A DNA stretch of 64,000 nt from CAYOHG01 sp964465125 (GTDB taxonomy: Bacteria > Planctomycetota > Phycisphaerae > UBA1845 > Fen-1342), in NCBI GenBank assembly GCA_964465125.1, contig CAYXIO010000016.1:1-64000 (forward strand). Direction: 5' to 3'. Below, in pieces: positions 19,638 through 28,000 of the stretch (position 1 is its first letter; each line of letters begins with the position of its first letter). Made by a program: the position numbers and the translations under genes. Below the pieces are notes generated by a model, which did not search any database, had not been told where the DNA came from, and saw nothing but the letters and a program-made list of their open reading frames with translations.

Positions 19638-20483
19638 ATGCGGAAGCAACGGTGCGCGCGGCGCGGCTCCCGAGACGGTTTCACGCTGATTGAGCTGTTG
19701 GTTGTTGTGGCGATCATCGCGCTGCTGATCAGCATTCTGCTGCCGGCGCTGCAACAGGCGCGCGCCATCTCGCGCCAACTGGTCGACAAGAGCAATCTCC
19801 GGGCGCACGGCCAGGCCGCCTATCTCTACGCCGAGGACAACAGCGGGTTGCTGCCGCGCGGAATTCTCGGCTGGGGAAGCACCGAGTACGGCATCTACGC
19901 GACAGCGCTGCTCCAGTACCTGGGCTACACCGGCCATCAGCCGCACTGGGCCAGCAGCACTTCGCAGCCCTGGCTGGTGCCGATCTTCCTGAGCGTGCCG
20001 TTTTATCAGTGCCCCGACTTTCCGGATGACCGCCAGGCGCTGGATTTCGTGGCGAATGCCTCGGCGATCCCCTACACCGAAGGCGCGATCGACTACGACA
20101 CCGATGTCGAGTGGAACGAGGATGCGTACTTCCGCGGCGAAAGCGGGGAGTTGACCGGCTACACCTCGCTGTCCAAGCTGGAGGAGATCTCGAACGTCGC
20201 CAGCCCCTCCACGCTCATCTATGTCACCGAAACGCACCGGGGCATGACAGAGAACGGCAACAAGGAAAACTTCCGCTTCCACCACTTCTTCCTGACGTCG
20301 ATGCTGCCCTTCGGCGGGCATCCGCGCATCGCCAGCGATCAGCGCCATCCGGGCGGACTGAACGCGGTGTTCTTTGACAGCCACGCCGAGACCCTGCCCC
20401 TGAAGGTGATGGACGTCGGCTATCCGAATTCGCTCGGGCTGCGGCTGAAATACATCACGGTCGTGCCGCCGGGATACGAATAG
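19638..20483 (+). CDS. Prepilin-like protein, tandem copy 2 (H-X9-DS variant)
   Basis: A 281-residue paralogue of its neighbours with ATG 19638 behind GAGGAGAGGA. It has the same FTLIELLVVVAI helix and the same C-terminal ending. The conserved H-X9-DG is altered here to H-X9-DS (HPGGLNAVFFDS), the only one of the three tandem copies with this change. The middle domain keeps YQCPDFPDDRQALDFV and YTSLSKLEEISNV. It is probably co-transcribed with copies 1 and 3. Which part binds a partner is unknown. Confidence 0.88.
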   Translation: MRKQRCARRGSRDGFTLIELLVVVAIIALLISILLPALQQARAISRQLVDKSNLRAHGQAAYLYAEDNSGLLPRGILGWGSTEYGIYATALLQYLGYTGHQPHWASSTSQPWLVPIFLSVPFYQCPDFPDDRQALDFVANASAIPYTEGAIDYDTDVEWNEDAYFRGESGELTGYTSLSKLEEISNVASPSTLIYVTETHRGMTENGNKENFRFHHFFLTSMLPFGGHPRIASDQRHPGGLNAVFFDSHAETLPLKVMDVGYPNSLGLRLKYITVVPPGYE

Positions 20484-20543
20484 CGCGCCGCCGCGGCAAG
20501 GCCGCATCACAGGCTTTTCGGGCGCGCGAGGAGCCAGGGCATC

Positions 20544-21401
20544 ATGAACGCGACACGGGCGCGACGATCGCTTCGGGCGCGCGGCTTCACGCTGATCGAA
20601 CTGCTGGTGGTGGTGGCGATCATCGCGCTGCTGATCAGCATCCTGTTGCCCGCCTTGCAACAGGCGCGGCGGATCGCGCGGCAACTGGTCGACAAGACCA
20701 ACGTCCGCTCCCAGGTTCAGTCCGCCTACCTGTACTCGGAAGCCAACCAGGGCTGGGTGGCGCGCGGCATCCTGTACTTCGGAACCGCGATTCCGGAGGG
20801 CGGCACCTTCGCGACCTCGATCCTGCGCGAGATCGGCTACTCCGGGCACATCCCGCTCTGGGACCCCGCGGCGCAGCCGGAGCTGATCCCGATCTTCAAC
20901 AGCGTTCCACAGTTTCAGTGCCCGGACTTCCCCGACGACCGACAGGCCCTGGACTTCGTCGCCAGCGCGTACACTCTGCCCTATTCCCAGGAGTCGATCG
21001 ATTTCGACTCCGGCCAGCTCGAATACCAGGAGGGGGCCGCGTTCGAAGGCGAGCGCAGCGACAACGCCGCCGCGATCTACGTCTGGGCCAGCAAGCTCGA
21101 CGAGATTTCCAACGTCGTCAGCCCGGCCGCGACCGTCTATATCAGCGAGGCTCACAAGTCGCTGACCGAAGGCGGCAACAAGGACAACTTCCGCTATCAC
21201 CACACGTTCCTGACGTCCCAGCAGCCGTTCGGCGGACATCCGCGCGTCGCCAACGACCAGCGGCACCCCGGCGGGCTGAACTGCGGCTTCTTCGACGGGC
21301 ACGCCGACACGATTCAGCTCAAAACGCTCGACGTGGGATACCCCAACTCGCTGGGGCTGAGGCTGAAATACTGGACGGTCGTTCCGCCCGGCTTCGAGTA
21401 G
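20544..21401 (+). CDS. Prepilin-like H-X9-DG protein, tandem copy 3
   Basis: A 285-residue paralogue with ATG 20544 and GAGGAG upstream. It has prepilin helix GFTLIELLVVVAI at about residues 13-25 and H-X9-DG (HPGGLNCGFFDG) near residue 254. Its central region (DSGQLEYQEGAAFEGERSDN) differs most from copies 1 and 2, where substrate or partner specificity could lie. The gene ends 34 bp before the convergent oxidoreductase gene. Confidence 0.88.
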   Translation: MNATRARRSLRARGFTLIELLVVVAIIALLISILLPALQQARRIARQLVDKTNVRSQVQSAYLYSEANQGWVARGILYFGTAIPEGGTFATSILREIGYSGHIPLWDPAAQPELIPIFNSVPQFQCPDFPDDRQALDFVASAYTLPYSQESIDFDSGQLEYQEGAAFEGERSDNAAAIYVWASKLDEISNVVSPAATVYISEAHKSLTEGGNKDNFRYHHTFLTSQQPFGGHPRVANDQRHPGGLNCGFFDGHADTIQLKTLDVGYPNSLGLRLKYWTVVPPGFE

Positions 21402-21435
21402 CCGCTCGGCCGGGCCCGGACGCGAAACCGTGCTC

Positions 21436-22569
21436 TCATAGGCCGAATTCGTCGGCGACGCTCGCGCACTCCACCGCCGCGCCGCAATCGGCCGATCGGC
21501 GAATCGCCTCCAGCACGCAGACCGTCTGCAATCCCTCTTCCAGCTCCGGCGCGTTGGGCTCGCCCGTCCGAATCGCGCGCGCGAACGTGTCGGCGTAGTT
21601 GGCGAACTCGCCGTAGTGCATGCCTTTCAGCTCGTGGCGGAAGTAGTAGCCCGTCAGCGCGTGATGAAAGTCCTCGCAGACCTCGCTGCCGTCCGGCGCA
21701 GTGCAGCGGTGCTCAAGTTCCGGGTACTTCGCCAGGCTCGTACCCTGCTCGCCCATCAGCAAACACTCGATCATCGAGCGCGCCGTCGAGAGCTCGGTGA
21801 TGCCGTAGTTGCCCAGCACCCGCGCCACCCGGCCGTCGACCGACTCCAAGTTCACCACGTACGCATCGAACCCGCGCGTGCCGTACCGCCGCGCCAGCGC
21901 GGTCCGCGAGCCGAACGCGTGCACACGGCGGATCGGCCCGAGATACCAGCGAACCAGGTCGACCGGATGTGACAGGCCCAGGAACGCCCAGTCGGTCTCG
22001 CTCAGCGACCACGGACTCTTGTCATAGAACCAGTCCATGCGGTGGATGTAGTGTGCGTCGACCAGCTCGATGCGCCCCAGCGCGCCGCTCTCCATCGAGG
22101 CGCGCTGGCGGCGAAACGACTCGAAGAAGCGCGTGCTCTGTCCGACTTGCAGCCGCCGGCCGGTCGATCGTTGCAGATCGAGCAGGGCCCGCCCCTGGCG
22201 CGGGTCGTTCACGAGCGGCTTCGTGCAGAGAACGTGCTTGCCAGCCCGAAACGCCGCGGCGATCTGGTCGGAATGAAGCGCGTCGGGGGTGTAGATCGCG
22301 ACGATGTGAACGTCCGCCCGCGCCAGAAGCGCTTCGTAGTCGCGCGTCAGGAAGAGATCGGCCTGGACCAGCCGAGCCGCGGACAGCTTCTCATCGCTCA
22401 GGTCGCAGCCGGCAACGGCTCGGCAATGGCCGGTGTGCTGGAGCGCGACCAGCAGGGTGTGCCCTTCGTGCAGCCCGACAATGCCGACGCCCAGACGCTC
22501 CGAAGGGGGTACGGAGCCGAGATCGGGCTTCTGTCCGACGACCGGTCGCCCGGTAGGCAGCTTCTGCAC
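21436..22569 (-). CDS. Gfo/Idh/MocA-family NAD(P)-dependent oxidoreductase
   Basis: A 377-residue protein. The Rossmann fold opens with LGVGIVGLHEGHT and is followed by CDLSDEKL, then ADVHIVAIYTPDALHSDQIAAAFRAGKHVLCTKPL, the family's nucleotide-binding and xKP motifs (CTKP in place of the usual CEKP). The C-terminal domain (GALGRIELVDAHYIHRMDW, HPVDLVRWYLG, NYADTFARAIRTGE) fits sugar or inositol dehydrogenases and related planctomycete enzymes. Substrate is unknown. I place the start at GTG 22569, which has GGAG 6 bp upstream; the frame stays open further upstream, but that region looks intergenic and repeat-bearing. Confidence 0.82.
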   Translation of the reverse strand: MQKLPTGRPVVGQKPDLGSVPPSERLGVGIVGLHEGHTLLVALQHTGHCRAVAGCDLSDEKLSAARLVQADLFLTRDYEALLARADVHIVAIYTPDALHSDQIAAAFRAGKHVLCTKPLVNDPRQGRALLDLQRSTGRRLQVGQSTRFFESFRRQRASMESGALGRIELVDAHYIHRMDWFYDKSPWSLSETDWAFLGLSHPVDLVRWYLGPIRRVHAFGSRTALARRYGTRGFDAYVVNLESVDGRVARVLGNYGITELSTARSMIECLLMGEQGTSLAKYPELEHRCTAPDGSEVCEDFHHALTGYYFRHELKGMHYGEFANYADTFARAIRTGEPNAPELEEGLQTVCVLEAIRRSADCGAAVECASVADEFGL

Positions 22570-23050
22570 GACGATCTCCGCTTGCGGGCGTGCGACGGCG
22601 AGATGAAGTTCTTGGGGTCGGCCCCGGCCCGCGATAGCTGCCCAGCCTCCCAGGTAGCGCGGGTATTCTGCCCGCGATTTCCACCCATGGTTCCGTCGCC
22701 GATTGTATCGCCTCGCGTTTGGACTCGTACGCCCGCTCGCATGGCTGCGCCGCAGAAGGCGAAGGCATGTGCCCCACGACGGAAGCGTGTGACGCGCCAC
22801 ATCCCCCGGTTGAAAACCGGCGCCCGAGCTTCATAGGTGGAAAACCCGGGCCACCCGAGTCCACCGGTTGGAAAACCCGGGCCACAGTTGAGCGGGCCAC
22901 GCGCCAGCTATGTCGCTTTCCGCTGGCGGCGCGCGTCCGGCTCGATTACAAACGCGGCCCCGAACTTGGGATTCAGCCAAGCCGACTCCGCCGAGCGGAT
23001 CGGCGGATCGGATGAGGCGGAGTGGACGCAGCGCGAGCGGAGCGGGCCTC
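22570..23050. repeat. Intergenic region with dispersed-type short repeats
   Basis: No gene is supported between the oxidoreductase and mtnA. The region holds an inverted repeat at 22658-22676 (CGCGGG, TATTCTG, CCCGCG) and two near-identical copies of GGTTGGAAAACCCGGGCCAC at 22836-22855 and 22866-22885, the first reading GGTGG instead of GGTTGG, plus a degenerate copy at 22806-22820. These resemble the short palindromic intergenic repeats scattered through planctomycete genomes. Whether they are dispersed elsewhere cannot be seen from this window. Confidence 0.6.
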
Positions 23051-24130
23051 ATGGAAATCGTGAACACGCGCAGCCTGCAAGGCAAGCTGCCGCCGACGCT
23101 GCAATGGATCGGCGGCGCGGACGGCGCTCTGCATCTGCTCGATCAGACCGTCTTGCCGCGTACCGTGCAGGTTCGCGTGTGCAACACCGCCGAGGACGTC
23201 TTCGACGCCATTCGCGTGCTGTGCGTGCGCGGCGCGCCCGCAATCGGCGTATCCGGCGCCTTCGGGCTGTGTCTGGGAACGCGACCCCATCGGGCGGCGC
23301 CGGACGCGGCGTTCCTGGCGAAGGTGCGCGAGGTGGGCGCGTATCTGGACTCGGCCCGGCCGACTGCGGTGAATCTCTCGTGGGCGATCCGGCGCGTGAC
23401 GCGGGGCGCGGAAAAGACCGCCGGCGGACCGGCGGCGCGCTGGAGCGCGATGCTGGAAGAATCGCAGCGCCTGGCCTGGGAGGACGCGGACGCGTGCCGG
23501 CGGATCGGCGAGCACGGGGCCCGGCTGATCGCGGAGGGCGCGGGCGTGCTGACGCACTGCAACGCCGGCTCGCTGGCGACCGTGGCGTACGGCACCGCGC
23601 TGTCGCCGATGTACATCGCCCACGAGCAGGGGCGGAAGTTCCGCGTCTTCGCTGACGAGACCCGCCCGCTGCTGCAAGGGGCGCGCCTGACCGCGTTCGA
23701 GCTGGCGACGGCGGGAATCGACGTGACCGTCCTCTGCGACGGCGCGTCCGCCAGCCTGATGAGCAGCGGGCAGGTCCAGCTTGTGATCGTCGGAGCCGAC
23801 CGGATCGCGGCCAACGGCGACACCGCGAACAAGATCGGCACCTACGCCGCGGCGCTGGCGGCTCATCGTCACCGCGTGCCGTTCTATGTCGCCGCTCCGC
23901 TGAGCACGATCGACCTTGCCACGTCGAATGGAGCGGCTATTCCGATCGAGCAGCGCGCCGAAGCCGAGGTCCGATCGGCATTTGGGCCGGAGTTCGTCGC
24001 GCCGGGAGCGCGCTGCTATAACCCGGCCTTTGACGTGACGCCGGCCGACCTGATCACCGGCATCATTACCGAGCGCGGGATCATCCGGCCGGTGAAGGAA
24101 GCGGAAGTTCGGCGGATTTTCGCCTCCTGA
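23051..24130 (+). CDS. mtnA: S-methyl-5-thioribose-1-phosphate isomerase
   Basis: A 359-residue enzyme of the methionine salvage pathway that converts 5-methylthioribose-1-phosphate to 5-methylthioribulose-1-phosphate in the cytoplasm. Family motifs are clear: VRGAPAIGVSGAFG near the N-terminus, RPTAVNLSWAI, the catalytic cysteine C170 in LTHCNAGSLAT, and the catalytic aspartate D250 in GADRIAANGDTANKIGT. Length is normal. The start ATG 23051 gives MEIVNTRSLQGKLPPTLQW; open frame further upstream covers intergenic repeats and is not used. No other salvage genes are adjacent. Confidence 0.95.
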   Translation: MEIVNTRSLQGKLPPTLQWIGGADGALHLLDQTVLPRTVQVRVCNTAEDVFDAIRVLCVRGAPAIGVSGAFGLCLGTRPHRAAPDAAFLAKVREVGAYLDSARPTAVNLSWAIRRVTRGAEKTAGGPAARWSAMLEESQRLAWEDADACRRIGEHGARLIAEGAGVLTHCNAGSLATVAYGTALSPMYIAHEQGRKFRVFADETRPLLQGARLTAFELATAGIDVTVLCDGASASLMSSGQVQLVIVGADRIAANGDTANKIGTYAAALAAHRHRVPFYVAAPLSTIDLATSNGAAIPIEQRAEAEVRSAFGPEFVAPGARCYNPAFDVTPADLITGIITERGIIRPVKEAEVRRIFAS

Positions 24131-24235
24131 GCCTGGGGCCGGGCGCCGGGCAGGCACGCCGATCGCGCTTGCCGGGGCACTTGGTTTGCGCGTATAGTTC
24201 GGCCCGGAGAACCTGCCGAAGGGAGATGCGGTTTC

Positions 24236-24442
24236 ATGAAACGAGGGACGGCTCGAATCATTGCGGCCGGTGCGGTGCTCATCGGCGGAGTTCTGCTTCA
24301 GAATCCGGGCTGCGCCAGTTACGGGCTCCAGCTCGCCACGAGTGCGTTTGATTTCTGCTCGGTCTTGAATTGCGAGGCGGGCACGTACTTCTCGCTGTGC
24401 GACCCGTTCGTCTTGCTCTGGGATTGCCCGACCGCGCCTTGA
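24236..24442 (+). CDS. Small secreted protein, paralogue of its downstream neighbour
   Basis: A 68-residue protein: signal-like N-terminus MKRGTARIIAAGAVLIGGVLL, then GCASYGL, a short helix and paired cysteines (CSVLNC, CDPF, WDC). It shares the order GC-x3-GL-x(6)-SxF-x-C-x4-C with the following gene 24463-24747, so the two are probably a duplicated pair. GAAGGGAGATG lies upstream of the ATG. The Cys after the hydrophobic stretch could be lipidated, although the preceding Asn-Pro-Gly is not a standard lipobox. Function unknown. Confidence 0.65.
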   Translation: MKRGTARIIAAGAVLIGGVLLQNPGCASYGLQLATSAFDFCSVLNCEAGTYFSLCDPFVLLWDCPTAP

Positions 24443-24462
24443 CGGCCCGGCAGGAGATGCTG

Positions 24463-24747
24463 ATGTCACGCTTCCGCCATCGATTGCTCCGCGGTCTCGC
24501 GGCCCTGACCGCCGGGGGTACCAGCTTCGTCTGGATCAACGGCTGCTCGCCCCAGGGCCTGACCAACATCTTGAGCAACTTCAACCCCTGCACGACGATC
24601 ATTGCGTGCGACGCGACGCAGTTCGAGTTCCTCACCAGCGGCTACGAGGGGCCCGGCGTGAACGTCGAGATCGACCCCTTCTGCACTTACCCGCCGTATT
24701 GCACCGCCGCGGAAGACCCGATCTTCGGCGGGCTGGCCGGTCCCTGA
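24463..24747 (+). CDS. Small secreted protein, second copy
   Basis: A 94-residue protein. ATG 24463 has AGGAG 6 bp upstream, which decides this start over the ATG at 24457. The N-terminus is basic then hydrophobic (LLRGLAALTAGGTSFVWINGC), followed by SPQGLTNILSNFNPC and a Tyr/Pro/Cys-rich tail (FCTYPPYC) ending DPIFGGLAGP. It is related to 24236-24442, from which it is separated by 20 bp. Function unknown. Confidence 0.65.
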   Translation: MSRFRHRLLRGLAALTAGGTSFVWINGCSPQGLTNILSNFNPCTTIIACDATQFEFLTSGYEGPGVNVEIDPFCTYPPYCTAAEDPIFGGLAGP

Positions 24748-24781
24748 AGCTCCAAGGGCTGAGTTCGCGAGCTGATCCAGA

Positions 24782-24830
24782 CCGCCGCGCAGCGCCGACC
24801 GCAGGTCGGCAGGTTCTGCGCGGCGGTTTG
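24782..24830 (+). terminator. Strong hairpin terminator after the small secreted genes
   Basis: CCGCCGCGCAG (24782-24792) pairs perfectly with CTGCGCGGCGG (24816-24826) and is followed by TTTG. The loop holds an inner GCCGACC/GGTCGGC hairpin. It lies 35 bp after the stop of 24463-24747 and before the long plus-strand operon. Confidence 0.7.
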
Positions 24831-25023
24831 ATGTTTGAGGACCGTCTGGAGCCCGGCGGACCGTCTCAATGGCCGATGCGCGATTTGGCACGCCGACTGC
24901 TGTTCCGCGCGTAGAATGCTGTCGGGCAGGAGGCTCGGCACGCCGCGGGTGCGCCCGCGGCGGCGCGGAAACCGCGCCAGCGCGCGGCCTGCGCCCCCAA
25001 GCGCCTGTGCACAGGGACACGGA

Positions 25024-28000
25024 ATGTCTGCAACGCACAGCGGCTGGCATCGAGCGCTGACCTGGGCGACCGCGCTGCTCGTACTGCGGCCGGCCTTCGC
25101 GCAGAACCCGGCCGATCTCAACGAGCTGCGCTCGTCGGCCACGCTGCCCGTCAGCAACGAATCGATCCTCCTCTCGAGCCGTGCAGTCGACGCGATCGAG
25201 TCCGGCGACTACCGGCTGGCCATTCAACTGATCGAGCAAATCTACGGGCAGCAGGACGGCCTGATACCGCTGCCGGCATCGGCAACCTTCTACCCGGCCT
25301 GGCGCCAAGCGGAGCGGCTTCTACACCAGCTTCCCCCCGCCGGAACGCGCATGGCGCAGCAACTCTCCGACGCAGGCGTGGCCGCGGCCTTCGAGGACGC
25401 GCGCCGCTCGGGCAACGTCGAAGCGCTGCGCGAGCTGTTCTGGCGCCGGCCGCTCAGTGCCCATCGCGGCGACATCGCGCTGGAGCTGGCCGCGTGGTAC
25501 CTGGACCGGGGGCAGTTCGCCGGCGCAACCGAGGTGCTGCGCGAGATGACGCCGAGCGACCCGACGACGCGCGCCTCGGTCGAGGCGATGCGGGCCGTGG
25601 CGCTGGCCGAAAGCGGCGCGCCGGACGAAGCCCGCCGCGCGGGCGAGCGCCTCCTCGCGGACGTCAACGACGCCGACCGCCAGCGGTTCCAACCCCTGGT
25701 GACCTGGCTGGCCGGCCGCAGCGCCGCGGGCGGGCCGGCGGTAGCCTCGGAGTTCGAGCCCGTGCTCGCCGCGCCGGCGAACTGGAGCACCACGCTGGCG
25801 GGTCCCAACGCGCCCGCGGTGGAGCAGGATTCCTCCGAGCTGCTGGACGCGCTCGATGCCTTGCACCGACTGCCCGTGCTCGAACCCGCGATCGGCGAGG
25901 GCGTGCTGCTGGTTCGCTTGCGCGGAACGCTCTGGGCTTTTGACACGCTCACGCTGTCCGTGCTCTGGCGGACCGGAGAGATTGGAGCCGGAGCGATCGA
26001 TCCTCAACTGCTGGTGCAGTCCGCAGCCGAGATGGGAATGGGCGGCCGGCGATGGTCACCGCAAACCCGCATGATGCTCACGCATCGGCTCGCACATGCG
26101 GCGACGATCGGCCGCGGCGCCGTCTATACGGTCGAGCAGGTGGGAGCAGGCGTCAGCGACGCTTTCGGCGGCGCGCGCGGCAGAACGGTGGCGTTCGGCG
26201 GGGCGCACGGCGTGCTGGTGGCCCGCGAGTTGCGAAGCGGGCGCATCCTGTGGCGCAGCGACGACGAGCCGGCCCAGCCGCTGGCGCAGGTGTCATTTCA
26301 GGACCGGCCGCTACTGCTGGACGACCGGCTGCTGGCGCCGTTCGAACGGCAGGGGGAGCTGATTCTGGCGGCGCTGCATCCGGACAGCGGACGGCTGCTC
26401 CAGGAGGTGCGCGTCGCCAGCCCACCGACCCACTTCGGCGCCGGTGGGCGCTGCGTGCTTCAAGCGGACGAGACCACCGTCTACCTCTGCACCGGAAACG
26501 GCGCCGTCGCCGCATTCGAGCGGCCTTCGCTGAACTGGAAGTGGGCCACGCTCTATCAGAGCACGGTCGCGGAGCGAAACAGCCGCTTCTGGTGGCAGCC
26601 CGCTGCCGACCCGCTCGAATGGGCCCCGGAAGCCCCGCTGCTGGCAGGGGACCTGTTGATCGTCGCGCCGGTCGACTCGGCCGCTTCCGAGGTGATCGCG
26701 TTCGATCGCTATGACGGCGCGAAGCGCTGGAGCCTGCCGCGCCGCGACATCACTTTCCTGGTCGGAACCGTCGCGGACGGCCTGATCGTCGGCAGCCACC
26801 GGCTCATCTGTCTCGACCTGCATCAGCCGAGTGCCGCGCCGCGCTGGCGCAGCGTTCCGCTCGAGATCGTCGGTCGGCCCCAGGTCGACGGACAGCGCGT
26901 GTATGTGCCGACCCGTCGCGGCATCGTCGTGGTCGACGGGCGCACGGGCAAACTGCTGCGCGAGCAGAACTCAGCGGCAATCCTCGACGCGCCGGCGACT
27001 TCGCTGGGTGGTCACGTGCCGGCGGAGAGCGAGGCGTGCAGCCTGGCCATGGGCGATGCGGCGATCTACCGCGTGACGCCGACGCGAGTTGCGAAGTACC
27101 CCGACGTCAACGCCCTGCGCCGACAAGTCGCGGCGCTGCGCGCGCGCGACCCGGCGGATGGTCGGCTGGAATTGCTGGGCGCCCGAATCGCCGCGCTGGC
27201 GGGCAATCTCGACGATGCGATTCGCGAGCTTGAGTTGCACGCCGGCGACGCGGCGGCGCCGAACGCGGAGCAGACTCAGCTTCTCGGCGAGCTCTACCTG
27301 GCGATGGCGCGCTCGGCAAACGCGACCGAGCAGCGGCTGAAATACTTGCGCAAGGCCCTGGTGCTGGGCGAGCGGGGCGGCGATCCGCAGACCGTCGCGC
27401 TGCTCCTTGGCGACGAGCTCGCGAGCGGCGGACGACCTCAGGAGGCGCTCGACGTCTTCCGCACGGTGCTGCTGGATCGCGGGACCGCCGGCCAGTTTGA
27501 ACACCGCTCGTCGAGCTATCGCGTGGCATTCTGGCTGGCCGCCGTCACACGCATGCGCGAATGCGTCCTGCGGCTGGGTGCCGCACAAGCCCGCCCGGCG
27601 ATCGGCGACCTGGTTCGCGAGGCGCAAGGCGGACCGGATGCTGCCCAGGCGCTCTTCCGGCTGCGGATGGCCGTGCCGGACGGCGGCCTTCGGGCGCTCG
27701 TCAACCGTGCGCTGGCCGAGCAACGCCTGCCGCCGGAGCTGGCCATCGGCGTTTTCGACGAGTTGCGTTTGCAGCCGAAGCTGGAAGCGGAAAGTTCGGC
27801 GCTGCGGCTGGGGCGCTGGGAAACTCACCTTTCCCTCGGGCTTTTGGAGGAGGCGGCACGCGACCAGGCCGAGTGGGAAGCCAGCCAGCGCGGGGCGGAT
27901 TCGACCGACCCGGAGGTCGTGCGGCGCGTTCAACTGCTGGAGAACTCGCAGCGCAAGCTGCGCGACCTGGCCGGCGTGAGACTCGGCGTTCCGTTCTACC

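Noticed and set aside
22570..22800. N-terminal extension of the oxidoreductase to ATG 22800
   Set aside because: The extension is Arg-rich, covers intergenic repeats and lies before the Rossmann-fold start; GTG 22569 has a ribosome site.
24885..24917. Promoter TTGGCA...TAGAAT before the long operon
   Set aside because: The spacing is 21 nt, too long for a reliable housekeeping promoter; not listed as a feature.
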